DNA of 45,220 bases from Egibacteraceae bacterium (GCA_035540635.1 DATLGH010000012.1:1-45220), one strand, 5' to 3'; positions 23,218 to 31,013 are shown, counted from the stretch's first letter. Numbers and translations: made by a program. The notes: generated by a model from the letters alone, not told the origin.

Positions 23218-24414
23218 ATGCGACGCAATGTGAAAGACCTCCTCGTGGAGGCGAAGGACGCCTCCGAGCTCATGGTGGACCTCGCCTACGCCGCGGTGTT
23301 CTTCGGCGACGACGACCTCGGGCGCGAGGTCATCCGCCTCGAAGAGCGCATGGACGTGGCGATGCACGAGCTGCGGGTGATGTGCATGCTCGCCGCCCGC
23401 TCCCCCGACGACGCCGAGCAGCTCGCCGGCGTGCTCGGCATGGTCAACTCCATGGAGGAGATCGCCGACGCCGCCGAGGACATCGCCCGGGTCGTCCTGA
23501 AGGGCCTCGACGTACCCGGCGAGCTCCGCGACGACCTGCGCCACGCCGAGGAGGTGACCGCGCGCGTCAAGCTCCGGGCGGACAACCGGCTCGCCGGCCG
23601 ACCGTTGCGCCAGCTCATGCTCCCGCGCGAGACCGGCATGTGGGTCATCGCCATCCGGCGCGACGTCGAGTACCTGTGGGGCCCCTCGGGCGACACGGTC
23701 CTCGCCGAGGGGGACGTGCTGTTCCTCCAAGGCCCCGCGGAGGGCGTGGACCGCGTGCGATCGCTGGCCGGCGGCGAGCCCTTCGGCCTCGCGCCGCCGG
23801 CGCAGGCGGCCCGCCTGAGCGACCTCGACCGGGCCGTCGACATCCTCGTCGAGCTGAAGAACGCCACCGAGGTGGCCGTGGGACTGGCCTACTCGGCGAT
23901 CCTGTTCCGTGACCGCGGGCTCGTCGGCGAGGTCTCCACCGTCGAGGACAAATGCGACGACCTCTACTACGAGCTGCAGCGCTGGGTCCTCAGGGCAGCC
24001 GGCGGGCTCGAAGACTCCGAGCTCGGCGAGCTCCGCGGACTGCTGCAGATCGGCAACTCGTCGGAGCGCATCGCCGACGCGGCGAAGGAGATGACCCGGC
24101 TCGTCGAAGCGGACGAGGACCCCCATCCGATCGTCGCGGTGGCGCTGCGCGAAGCGGACGAGATCGTCGCCGACGCCGTCGTGTCCGCCGGGTCCGCCGC
24201 CGAGCAGCAGACCCTGAAGGACCTGTCGCTGGAGACGGAGACGGGGATGTACGTGCTCGCGATCCAACGTGCCGGCCGGTGGATCTACCGTCCGCGTGGT
24301 CGCCGGCGGCTCGAGGCGGGGGACCGCCTCCTCGTCACGGGGCCCGAGGAGGGCGTCGAGCGGCTGCGGAACCTCGTCGGCGACGTGCGCGACTACACCG
24401 AGGAGCAGGTGTAG
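23218..24414 (+). CDS. duplicated PhoU-TrkA_C (RCK_C) regulatory protein (COG3273-like)
   Basis: A 398-residue soluble protein built from a tandem repeat. Residues about 5-105 and 205-300 are helical PhoU-like domains; residues about 137-185 and 340-390 are TrkA_C/RCK_C ligand-binding domains, seen in the paired stretches ETGMWVIAIRR...GDVLFLQGPAEGVDRVR and ETGMYVLAIQR...GDRLLVTGPEEGVERLR. RCK_C domains bind small ligands such as nucleotides and control cation channels. It has no membrane segment. The ATG lies one base after the permease stop, so the two are made together and probably form one complex. Similar pairs are known from COG1824/COG3273 gene neighbours. Confidence 0.85.
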   Translation: MRRNVKDLLVEAKDASELMVDLAYAAVFFGDDDLGREVIRLEERMDVAMHELRVMCMLAARSPDDAEQLAGVLGMVNSMEEIADAAEDIARVVLKGLDVPGELRDDLRHAEEVTARVKLRADNRLAGRPLRQLMLPRETGMWVIAIRRDVEYLWGPSGDTVLAEGDVLFLQGPAEGVDRVRSLAGGEPFGLAPPAQAARLSDLDRAVDILVELKNATEVAVGLAYSAILFRDRGLVGEVSTVEDKCDDLYYELQRWVLRAAGGLEDSELGELRGLLQIGNSSERIADAAKEMTRLVEADEDPHPIVAVALREADEIVADAVVSAGSAAEQQTLKDLSLETETGMYVLAIQRAGRWIYRPRGRRRLEAGDRLLVTGPEEGVERLRNLVGDVRDYTEEQV

Positions 24415-24464
24415 CGGCTGGCCCGAGGCCCCCGGAGCCCTCACCACGCCCGCTGAGCCCGGGT

Positions 24465-24493
24465 TCCGCCCGGCCCGCTCGTCCCCGGGCGGA
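24465..24493 (+). terminator. hairpin after the permease/regulator operon
   Basis: TCCGCCCGG pairs with CCGGGCGGA (9 bp, 11-nt loop), about 50 bp after the stop of the PhoU/TrkA_C gene. The following bases GAAATTG are unusually AT-rich for this region, but there is no U-run. Confidence 0.45.
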
Positions 24494-24593
24494 GAAATTG
24501 CCGCGGTCATACGAGGTTGAACGTAGGTGTTCGGGGAATGGATCGGCCTTGCGACTCCGCGACGGCGTGGAGCCACAGGCCAAGGAGATCACC

Positions 24594-24758
24594 GTGACTG
24601 CACGCAAGACGCTCACCGCGGCCGCCCTCGCGGCCCTGCTCGCGCTTGGCGGCGTCGCCTGCGACCAGGGGGCCGGCGACGGAGGCACGACCGACACACC
24701 CGCCGGCACCGACGGCGGCGGCGCTGGTGGCGGTGGCGCCGGCACCGGAGGGTCCTAG
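24594..24758 (+). CDS. small Gly-rich lipoprotein, 54 residues
   Basis: From a GTG with a strong AAGGAG ribosome-binding site 6 nt upstream, the frame encodes a signal peptide (TARKTLTAAALAALLALGGVAC) with Cys23 as likely lipid-attachment site, then about 30 residues rich in Gly, Thr and Asp (DQGAGDGGTTDTPAGTDGGG). The -3 position before the Cys is Gly, which is not ideal for a lipobox. No known domain. A 14-bp terminator-like hairpin follows the stop, so it is probably transcribed alone. I do not recognise the gene; the ribosome-binding site and signal peptide are what support it. Confidence 0.6.
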   Translation: MTARKTLTAAALAALLALGGVACDQGAGDGGTTDTPAGTDGGGAGGGGAGTGGS

Positions 24759-24781
24759 CTCCACCTGATCCACCGAGTTCC

Positions 24782-24818
24782 CGACGGACGCGAGGAGCCT
24801 GGCCCCTCGCGTCCGTCG
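24782..24818 (+). terminator. strong 14-bp stem-loop after the small lipoprotein gene
   Basis: CGACGGACGCGAGG and CCTCGCGTCCGTCG are perfectly complementary with a 9-nt loop. It is the longest perfect hairpin I found in the window. No U-run follows, so it would be an actinobacterial I-shaped-type terminator. Confidence 0.65.
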
Positions 24819-24855
24819 CGCTTGGGGGGCGCGGCGCGAGGGGTAGGAAGCAGCC

Positions 24856-25818
24856 ATGCAGCAGACCACGCTCGACCACAACGGGGACTTCGTCCGGTCC
24901 ACCGACCTCTTCGACGCCCGGATCACCGTCGACGGCGGCTCGCCGTGGCCCGTGGAGCCCCGGCGCTACCGGCTCGTCGTCAGCCTCGCCTGCCCGTGGG
25001 CGCACCGTTCGCTGATCGTGCGCCGGCTGCTCGGCCTGGAGGACGTCATCTCGCTGGCCGTGGTCGACCCGATCCAGGACGCGCGGAGCTGGCGCTTCAC
25101 CCTCGACCCCGACGGCCGCGATCCCGTGCTCGGCATCCGCTACCTGTCCGAGGCCTACCACGCCGCCGACCCCTCCTACGAGGGCGGCGTCAGCGTGCCG
25201 GCGATCGTCGACGTGCCATCGGGGCGGCTCGTCACGAACGACTACCACCAGATAACCCTCGACCTCGCCACGCAGTGGCAAGCCCACCACCGACCGGGCG
25301 CGCCCGACCTCTACCCCGAGGACCTGCGCGAGGAGATCGACGAGGTCAACGCGCTCGTCTTCCGCGACGTGAACAACGGCGTCTACCAGGCGGGGTTCGC
25401 ACAGACCCAGCAGGCCTACGAGCGGGCCTACGAGCGGTTGTTCCGCCGGCTCGACTGGCTCACCGAGCGCCTCGCGCGGAGCCGCTACCTCGCCGGCGAC
25501 CAGATCACCGAGGCCGACGTGCGCCTGTTCACCACCCTCGTGCGCTTCGACGCCGTCTACCACGGCCATTTCAAGTGCAACCGGGAGAAGCTGTCGGAGA
25601 ATCCGGTGCTGTGGGCCTACGCCCGCGACCTCTACCAGACGCCCGGCTTCGGTGACACGGTCGACTTCGACCACATCAAGCGGCACTACCACCTCGTGCA
25701 CACCCAGCTCAACCCGTCGGGCATCGTGCCGGCGGGGCCCGACCTCGCCGGCTGGCAGGAGCCGCACCGGCGACAGGCGCGCGGCTGGTCGGGCTATCCC
25801 GCCCGCATGAGCGGCTGA
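24856..25818 (+). CDS. glutathionyl-hydroquinone reductase-like protein (Xi-class GST; thiol cofactor uncertain)
   Basis: A 320-residue cytosolic enzyme of the ECM4/YqjG/PcpF family, which removes a thiol from S-conjugated hydroquinones. The thioredoxin-like N-terminal domain has SLACPWAHR, with catalytic Cys46 in the family motif, and VSVPAIVD; the C-terminal all-helical domain includes ERLARSRYLAGDQITEADVRLFTTLVRFDAVYHGHFKCN. Most actinobacteria make mycothiol rather than glutathione, so the real cofactor may differ. The ATG has AGGAAG 7 nt upstream. It follows a terminator-like hairpin and appears to be a single-gene unit. Confidence 0.9.
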   Translation: MQQTTLDHNGDFVRSTDLFDARITVDGGSPWPVEPRRYRLVVSLACPWAHRSLIVRRLLGLEDVISLAVVDPIQDARSWRFTLDPDGRDPVLGIRYLSEAYHAADPSYEGGVSVPAIVDVPSGRLVTNDYHQITLDLATQWQAHHRPGAPDLYPEDLREEIDEVNALVFRDVNNGVYQAGFAQTQQAYERAYERLFRRLDWLTERLARSRYLAGDQITEADVRLFTTLVRFDAVYHGHFKCNREKLSENPVLWAYARDLYQTPGFGDTVDFDHIKRHYHLVHTQLNPSGIVPAGPDLAGWQEPHRRQARGWSGYPARMSG

Positions 25819-26104
25819 ACCCGCAGGTCACCGTCGGACCGCTCCACCTCGACCATGTAGCCTCGTCCACGGAGGGCTCCGCCGCGGGCTCCTCGGCGGC
25901 CGGCGGCGTGTCGGCGAAGTCGACGCCGCGCTCGGCCCGCAACGCGAGCAGCGTCGGGGCCACCGCGGCCACCACCGCCACGACGAGCAGCGGGGCCCGA
26001 CCATGCGCCCGACACCCGCGGAAACCCCCGTTTGCGCAACGGCGGCGCAGGCCCCGGCCGCCGCCCGTCCAGCTGGAGGCCGCCGCCCCGGGTTTCCCGC
26101 GCAT
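25794..26104 (-). pseudogene. possible remnant of a small membrane-anchored protein, frameshifted
   Basis: On the minus strand one frame reads a hydrophobic helix and acidic linker (PLLVVAVVAAVAPTLLALRA, then DFADTPPAAEEPAAEPSVDE), after which a sensible continuation (YMVEVERSDGDLRVQP, then stop) occurs only in another frame, with the shift near 25860. The upstream part from an ATG at 26104 is Arg/Gly-rich and not convincing. This may be a decayed gene, a sequencing indel, or chance. It overlaps the last bases of the hydroquinone-reductase gene. Confidence 0.2.
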
Positions 26105-26345
26105 GCGCCGGATTGGTGCAACGTTGGGGGCCGGCCACCGGCCGTCGCGCCGGTCGCCGCGCACCCCCCGCGCCAAGATTCCCGCGCACGGGCCCGTCTC
26201 GTGGACACCGCACGGATGGTGGTGTGCGGCGGGGAGGGTGTGCGAGGTGGTCGTGGACGACCGCGGGGCCGCCCGCCCCCTGTTGTGCGATCCCCCAGAG
26301 CAGCCTGATGGCGGCTCGTGGAGGGCGACAGAAGTGCGGGTCCCC
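25819..26345. other. 527-bp stretch without a convincing intact gene
   Basis: The longest gene-free stretch in the window. It holds the possible frameshifted fragment at its left end. I found no tRNA, no clear promoter and no repeat. On the plus strand, between about 26210 and 26345, one frame gives a moderately protein-like run, but it has no stop before the opposite-strand redoxin gene and no start with a ribosome-binding site. Confidence 0.5.
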
Positions 26346-26822
26346 CTACGAGCAGTCGCAGGCGACGTAACGCAGCGTGTCGACGACCTCGTCGGGGTCG
26401 GGAAAGCGATGGTCGGGCGCCGGGAAGGACTCCACGACGGCGGTGTAGCGGTCCGCGACGAGAACGGTCGGCAGCCTGCCGTCGGGACCGAGCATCCGCT
26501 CCCGCGCCTGCCCGTCCTCGTCGACCATGACCCGGTAGGCACCGTCGGCGCAGGGGAAGGGGCCGTCGACCGCCTCCGGCAGCACGACCCGGACCTGGGC
26601 GTCGGCGCGTCGGATGGCCTCTTCGCGCTCGGCCAGCTGTGCGACCGTGCGCGCGCACGCGTCGCAGCGCGCGTGCAGGAAGCACAGGACGACGGCCGAG
26701 CGCTGCCGCAGCTCCGACGGGCGCCACGGCTCGCCGCTGCCGGCGTCGGTCAAGGCCACTTCGGGCAGCAGCTGCTCGGGCATCAGGGCGGTACCGGCCA
26801 GATGGTCCTTGGTCACGACCAT
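26346..26822 (-). CDS. redoxin (AhpC/TSA, thioredoxin-fold) protein
   Basis: A 158-residue protein with a thioredoxin fold. VVLCFLHARCDACARTVAQL carries a CxxC motif (Cys53, Cys56) after the first beta strand plus Cys47, and VMVDEDGQARERML matches the second half of AhpC/TSA-type domains. The C-terminus ends ACDCS, giving two more cysteines that could act as a resolving pair. It has no signal peptide, so it is cytosolic. AGAGG lies 7 nt before the ATG. Substrate (peroxide, methionine sulfoxide, protein disulfide) is unknown. A GC-rich hairpin lies in its leader. Confidence 0.82.
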   Translation of the reverse strand: MVVTKDHLAGTALMPEQLLPEVALTDAGSGEPWRPSELRQRSAVVLCFLHARCDACARTVAQLAEREEAIRRADAQVRVVLPEAVDGPFPCADGAYRVMVDEDGQARERMLGPDGRLPTVLVADRYTAVVESFPAPDHRFPDPDEVVDTLRYVACDCS

Positions 26823-26835
26823 GGTGATACCTCTA

Positions 26836-26866
26836 CCCTCCGGCGGGGGGCCTTCACCCCGGAGGG
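26836..26866 (-). promoter_or_regulatory. hairpin in the leader of the redoxin gene
   Basis: CCCTCCGG and CCGGAGGG form a perfect 8-bp stem with a 15-nt loop, 14 nt before the redoxin start. In the minus-strand RNA it sits just before the AGAGG site. It could regulate translation or be a terminator for antisense transcripts; nothing distinguishes these. Confidence 0.35.
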
Positions 26867-26928
26867 CCCCGTGACTATCGGTGCCGCTATGAAGCTCGCC
26901 GTCCTCTCGAGAGCATGAGCGCCCACGG

Positions 26929-26958
26929 TTGACACCGAACCGCGACCGCTGCCAGCAT
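26929..26958 (+). promoter_or_regulatory. promoter of modABC with consensus -35 (leaderless)
   Basis: TTGACA (26929-26934), an 18-bp spacer and CAGCAT (26953-26958), followed after 6 nt by the modA ATG. This is the only clear consensus -35 I found in the window. Confidence 0.55.
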
Positions 26959-26964
26959 TCCCCC

Positions 26965-27768
26965 ATGCCGGGGGTGCCGGTCGCGGCCATGGCGCGACGC
27001 CTGCTTCCCGTGCTGCGCCCCCTCCTGCTCGCCATGGCGCTGACGCTCGTCGTCTCGGCGTGCGCGGGTGCGACCGGCTCCGACGACACCCCCGACGGGG
27101 AGGTCGTCGTGTTCGCCGCCGCGTCGCTCGCCGAGGGCTTCACGGCGGTGGGTGAGGCCTTCCGCGGCAAGCACCCGACCGTGGGGGTGCGGTTCAGCTT
27201 CGCCGGCAGCGACACGCTGTCGCGCCAGGTCGTCGAGGGGGCGCCCGCCGACGTGCTCGCGTCGGCCGACCCCGTGCAGATGGCCGCGGTCGAGGCGGCG
27301 GGCAGCCTCGCCGCACCGCCGTCGGTTTTCGCCCGTAACGTCCTCGCGATCGCCGTGGAGCCCGGCAACCCGCTCGGGATCTCCGGGCTCGCCGACCTCG
27401 GTGAGCCCGGTCTCCTCCTCGCCCTTGCCGGCGAGGAGGTGCCGGCCGGCGCGTACGCCCGGTCGGCCCTCGAGGCGGCAGGGGTGACGGTGAGGCCCGC
27501 CACGCGGGAACCTGACGTGCGTGCGGCGATGAGCAAGGTCGTCCTCGGCGAGGCCGACGCGGCCATCGTCTACGCGAGCGACGTCGCCGCTGCGGCAGGC
27601 CGCGTCGCGGGCGTGGCCATCCCGCCCGAGCACAATGTCAGCGCGGCCTACCTCATCGCCCGGCTGGACGGCGCCCCGAACCCCCGAGGGGCACGCGCGT
27701 TCGTCGACTTCGTGCTCGGTGCCGAGGCCCGGGACATCCTCGCCGAGCACGGCTTCCTGCGCCCATGA
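26965..27768 (+). CDS. modA: molybdate ABC transporter substrate-binding lipoprotein
   Basis: A 267-residue periplasmic-type binding protein that captures molybdate or tungstate. The N-terminus is a lipoprotein signal ending LTLVVSAC, with Cys33 as lipid site. ModA features follow: VVVFAAASLAEGF at the start of the mature domain, SFAGSDTLSRQV, APADVLASAD and DVRAAMSKVVLGEADAAIVYASDV. The ATG at 26965 is chosen because it sits 6 nt after the -10; a second ATG at 26989 would give a shorter signal. The stop overlaps the modB start (ATGA). Molybdoenzymes are not seen in this window. Confidence 0.93.
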   Translation: MPGVPVAAMARRLLPVLRPLLLAMALTLVVSACAGATGSDDTPDGEVVVFAAASLAEGFTAVGEAFRGKHPTVGVRFSFAGSDTLSRQVVEGAPADVLASADPVQMAAVEAAGSLAAPPSVFARNVLAIAVEPGNPLGISGLADLGEPGLLLALAGEEVPAGAYARSALEAAGVTVRPATREPDVRAAMSKVVLGEADAAIVYASDVAAAAGRVAGVAIPPEHNVSAAYLIARLDGAPNPRGARAFVDFVLGAEARDILAEHGFLRP

Positions 27769-28601
27769 GCGGCCTACCCGCACCCGCGCGCCGTGCCGGC
27801 ACGGGCACCGGCGACCCCGGTCGGCGCGGCCTGCCCCGGCCGGTGGTGCCCCTCGCCGTCGCGGGTCTCGCCCTGCTGCTCCTCCCGCTCGCCGGGCTCG
27901 TGGCACGGACACCGCTGCGAACGGTGCCCGAGATCCTCGCCGACCCCGCGGTCGGCGAGGCCCTGCGGCTGTCCCTGCTCTCCTCGCTCGCCGCCCTCGT
28001 CCTCGCCACCGTCCTCGGCCTGCCCCTCGCGCTGCTCTTCGCCCGCGCCGACTTCCCCGGCAAGAGCCTCCTGCGGGCGCTGGCGGTCCTGCCCATGGTG
28101 CTGCCCCCGGTGGTCGGCGGCGTGGGGCTGCTCCTCGCGTTCGGGCGCAGGGGCATCGTCGGCGGGCCGCTCGCGCAGGCGACGGGGATCGTCATCCCGT
28201 TCACCCCGGTGGCTGTCGTGCTCGCCGCGACGTTCGTCGCGATGCCTTTCCTCGTCGTGACGGTCGAGTCGGGCCTGCGCCTGCTCGACCGCCGCTACGA
28301 GGACGCGGCGACCACGCTCGGGGCGGGTCCCTGGACGACGTTTCGTCGGGTGACCCTGCCGCTCATCTGGCCCTCCCTGGCGGCGGGCATGGCGTTGTGC
28401 TGGGCGCGCGCTCTCGGGGAGTTCGGCGCGACCATCACCTTCGCCGGCAACCTGTCCGGGCGCACGCAGACCATGCCGCTGGCAGTCTACGTCGAGCTCC
28501 AGCGCAACCCCGAGGCGGCCTACCTGCTGAGCCTGCTGCTGCTCGCGGTGTCCGTCGCGGTCCTCGTCGCGTTGCGCGACCGGTTCCTCGGCGGCCGATG
28601 A
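27765..28601 (+). CDS. modB: molybdate ABC transporter permease
   Basis: A 278-residue inner-membrane permease with a proline- and arginine-rich cytosolic N-terminus, then about six hydrophobic segments. The ABC-permease loop EDAATTLGAGPWTTFRRVTLPLIWPSL (EAA motif, about residues 184-210) contacts ModC; ARALGEFGATITFAGNLSGRTQTMPL is the characteristic ModB stretch. It overlaps modA by ATGA and modC by ATGA, so all three are translated together. Length is normal apart from the extended N-terminus. Confidence 0.94.
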   Translation: MSGLPAPARRAGTGTGDPGRRGLPRPVVPLAVAGLALLLLPLAGLVARTPLRTVPEILADPAVGEALRLSLLSSLAALVLATVLGLPLALLFARADFPGKSLLRALAVLPMVLPPVVGGVGLLLAFGRRGIVGGPLAQATGIVIPFTPVAVVLAATFVAMPFLVVTVESGLRLLDRRYEDAATTLGAGPWTTFRRVTLPLIWPSLAAGMALCWARALGEFGATITFAGNLSGRTQTMPLAVYVELQRNPEAAYLLSLLLLAVSVAVLVALRDRFLGGR

Positions 28602-29650
28602 GCCTGCACGCGCACGTCGTCGCCGACGTCGGTGCCCTGCACCTCGACGTGCGCCTTCACGCGGCCGCCGGTGAGGTCGTCGCCGTGCTCGGGCCGAACG
28701 GCGCGGGCAAGACCACGCTGCTGCGGGCCCTCGCCGGGCTCGTGCCGCTGTCGGCCGGCCGCGTCGTCCTCGACGGGCGCGTGCTCGAGGATCCCGCCAC
28801 CGCCAGCCGTCGTACCGCCGAGGACCGCGACGTCGGGTTCGTCTTCCAGGACCACCTGCTGTTCCCCAACCTGTCCGTCCTCGACAACGTCGCGTTCGGC
28901 CTGCGCTGCCGCGGGGTGCGCAAAGGGCGCGCACGCGAGATCGCCGCCGCATGGATCGGTCGCGTCGAGCTGGCGAGCCTCGCACAGGCCCGGCCCGGCG
29001 CGCTGTCGGGCGGGCAGGCGCAACGGGTCGCCCTCGCCCGGGCCCTCGCGTGCTCGCCGGCGCTGCTCCTGCTCGACGAGCCCCTGGCGGCCCTCGACGT
29101 GCAGGCCCGCCAGTCGATGCGCCGCCTGCTTCGTCGCCACCTCGACGCCTTCGGTGGCCCGTGCGTCATCGTCACCCACCAGCCACTGGAGGCGATCGCG
29201 CTCGCGGACCGCCTCGTCATCGTCGAGCAGGGCGTGGTCGTGCAGGACGGCGCAGCCGCGGAAGTGGCCCGCCGGCCCCGCTCCAGGTGGGTCGCGCGTC
29301 TCGTCGGCCTCAACCTCTACCGGGGGACGGCCCGCGACCACACGGTCGCGCTCGAGGGCGGAGGATCGCTGCGGACGGCCGACGCGGCCGGCGGCGAGGT
29401 CTTTGCGACCGTCCATCCCCGGGCGGTCGCGCTCCATCCCGAGGCTCCTCGGGGAAGTCCCCGCAACGCCTGGCGCGGCACCGTCGCCGAGATCGACCTC
29501 CACGGCGACCACGTCCGCGTGCACGTCGAGGGACCGATACCGATCGTCGCCGAGATCACCCCTGCGGGCCTCGCCGACCTGTCCCTCAGCGAGGGTCAGC
29601 CGACGTGGGTGTCGGTGAAGGCGAGCGCCGTCGACCTGTTCCCCCGGTGA
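28598..29650 (+). CDS. modC: molybdate ABC transporter ATP-binding protein with TOBE domain
   Basis: A 350-residue ATPase. Walker A GPNGAGKT (32-39), Q-loop FVFQDHLLFP, signature LSGGQAQR (136-143), Walker B LLLLDEP (156-162) and switch His in VTHQP are present. The C-terminal part (about 285-350), ending AEITPAGLADLSLSEGQPTWVSVKASAVDLF, is a TOBE/MOP oxyanion-binding domain, which in ModC allows inhibition by intracellular molybdate. Its start overlaps the modB stop. It ends 15 bp before the convergent PPOX-type gene. Confidence 0.95.
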   Translation: MSLHAHVVADVGALHLDVRLHAAAGEVVAVLGPNGAGKTTLLRALAGLVPLSAGRVVLDGRVLEDPATASRRTAEDRDVGFVFQDHLLFPNLSVLDNVAFGLRCRGVRKGRAREIAAAWIGRVELASLAQARPGALSGGQAQRVALARALACSPALLLLDEPLAALDVQARQSMRRLLRRHLDAFGGPCVIVTHQPLEAIALADRLVIVEQGVVVQDGAAAEVARRPRSRWVARLVGLNLYRGTARDHTVALEGGGSLRTADAAGGEVFATVHPRAVALHPEAPRGSPRNAWRGTVAEIDLHGDHVRVHVEGPIPIVAEITPAGLADLSLSEGQPTWVSVKASAVDLFPR

Positions 29651-29665
29651 GGCGCGGCGGGGCCG

Positions 29666-30220
29666 TCACGCCTGGGCCGGCGGGTAGGCGGGCAGGCCGT
29701 CGATGCTCCGCGCGTTGCGCTTGGCGCGGTAGTCGCGCAGCCCCTCCGGGCCCTTCTTCGCGCTCCACCTGTCGAGCACGTCGCGGCCACCCCGCAGCTG
29801 CATGAGCGGGACCGCGTAACCGCAGGAGCTCGACACGCGGCTCACGTCCACGCGCACGTACGCGCGGGTGCCAAGGTGGTCGGGGAAGCGGCCGTCGAGA
29901 TCGTCGAAGCCCGCGTCTCCGGGAAGTACGACCGTGCCCCGCCCGTGGAGCCGAACGATGCGTGGCGGCCCGGAGAAGGCGCAGAACATCACCACGATGC
30001 GGCCGTTGTCCCGCAGGTGCGCGACGGTCTCCGCGCCGCTGCCGGTGAGGTCCTGGTAGACGACCGCGCGCGCACCCAGGACGCGGAAGGTGTCGAGCCC
30101 CTTCGGGGAGACGTTCACGTGCCCGTCGACCGCGGTCGGCGCCGTGGCGACGAAGAACACCGGCTGAGCCTCGAGCCACTCACCGAGAGCAGCGTCGATG
30201 CCGTCGGACTCCTTTGCCAT
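29666..30220 (-). CDS. pyridoxamine 5'-phosphate oxidase-related (PPOX-class) flavin protein
   Basis: A 184-residue split-beta-barrel protein. EAQPVFFVATAPTAVDGHVNVSPKG, VVYQDLTGSGAETVAHLRDNGRIVVMF and RIVRLHGRGTVV match the pyridoxamine-phosphate-oxidase-like family that binds FMN or F420, here of the group with a C-terminal extension (SSSCGYAVPLMQLRGGRDVLDRWSAKKG). Likely a cytosolic oxidoreductase or flavin-binding protein; the substrate is unknown. TACGGT lies 6 nt before the ATG, again a leaderless start, which argues against the longer frame beginning MRYGRGMAK. It is convergent with modC. Confidence 0.85.
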   Translation of the reverse strand: MAKESDGIDAALGEWLEAQPVFFVATAPTAVDGHVNVSPKGLDTFRVLGARAVVYQDLTGSGAETVAHLRDNGRIVVMFCAFSGPPRIVRLHGRGTVVLPGDAGFDDLDGRFPDHLGTRAYVRVDVSRVSSSCGYAVPLMQLRGGRDVLDRWSAKKGPEGLRDYRAKRNARSIDGLPAYPPAQA

Positions 30221-30226
30221 GCCGCG

Positions 30227-30232
30227 ACCGTA
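30227..30232 (-). promoter_or_regulatory. putative -10 element giving a leaderless mRNA
   Basis: TACGGT on the minus strand, 6 nt before the ATG at 30220; no ribosome-binding site lies between. Confidence 0.45.
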
Positions 30233-30256
30233 CCGCACGCCCGGGGCGGCGCGGAC

Positions 30257-30262
30257 TACCCT
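30257..30262 (+). promoter_or_regulatory. putative -10 element of the DUF2993 gene
   Basis: TACCCT, 5 nt before an in-frame GTG (30268) and 32 nt before the chosen ATG. It lies close to the divergent element at 30227-30232. Confidence 0.35.
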
Positions 30263-30294
30263 CGCGCGTGAGTCTGTCAGCGAAAGGCACGTGG

Positions 30295-30897
30295 ATGAAG
30301 AAGGTGCTCGTGGGGTTGCTGCTGCTCCTCGCCGTCGTCGCGCTCGCCATCGAGGTGGTCGCTCCCCAGCTGGCGGAGGCCCGCATCGAGGAGCACGTGC
30401 AGGCGCGCACGGAGGGCGCGGTGGGGGTTTCCGCCGACGTCGGCACCTTCCCCGTCGTCACCCGACTGCTCGCCACCGAGCGACTCCCCCGGCTCGCCGT
30501 CACCCTCGACGAGGTGGCCGGCCAGCAGCTCACGTTCACGTCGGTGCGCTTCGAGCTGCGCGGCGTGTCGCTCGACCGCGACGCTCTGCTCGCCGGCAAC
30601 GTCCGCGTCCGCGGGATGCAGTCCGGTCACGTCACCGTGACGGCCGACGCCGCCGCGCTGCAGGAGGCGATCGGCGCGCCCGTGCGCCTCGAGGGCGGCA
30701 GCGTGATCGCGGACGTGGCCGGGCGCCAGGTGCAGCTGCCGCTCGCGCTCGAGGGCGGGGCGCTGCGCCTGCCCGGCGGGTTGCCGACGCTCGCGCTGCC
30801 CGACGTCGTGCCGTGCACGACCGCGGACACCGCCGTGCTCGACGGTCGGATCGAGCTCTCGTGCGCCCTCGAGGAGGTGCCCCTCATCCTCACCTGA
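30295..30897 (+). CDS. DUF2993 (LmeA-like) exported lipid-binding protein
   Basis: A 200-residue protein with an N-terminal hydrophobic anchor or signal (KKVLVGLLLLLAVVALAIEVV) and a beta-rich body of the DUF2993 family: LAEARIEEHVQARTEG, VGTFPVVTRLLATERLPRLAVTLDEV and VRFELRGVSLD. The mycobacterial member LmeA is a cell-envelope phospholipid-binding protein needed for mannan elongation; a related envelope role is inferred here. A GAAAGG ribosome-binding site supports ATG 30295; a leaderless GTG at 30268, adding nine residues, is a real alternative. Two late cysteines (PCTT, LSCAL) could form a disulfide. Confidence 0.8.
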   Translation: MKKVLVGLLLLLAVVALAIEVVAPQLAEARIEEHVQARTEGAVGVSADVGTFPVVTRLLATERLPRLAVTLDEVAGQQLTFTSVRFELRGVSLDRDALLAGNVRVRGMQSGHVTVTADAAALQEAIGAPVRLEGGSVIADVAGRQVQLPLALEGGALRLPGGLPTLALPDVVPCTTADTAVLDGRIELSCALEEVPLILT

Positions 30898-31013
30898 CCC
30901 GCAGGCCGTTTGCCCTGGCGGCCGCGCGGGGAGGAGGCCGTCGCCGGCGTCTGGCGTAGACGCCGCTCGCGCCGGAGCGTCCACTCGCCGCAACCCTCAC
31001 GGAAGGCTCACTC

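Noticed and set aside
26200-26345. Moderately protein-like plus-strand frame in the gene-poor stretch
   Set aside because: No start with a ribosome-binding site, and it has no stop before entering the opposite-strand redoxin gene.
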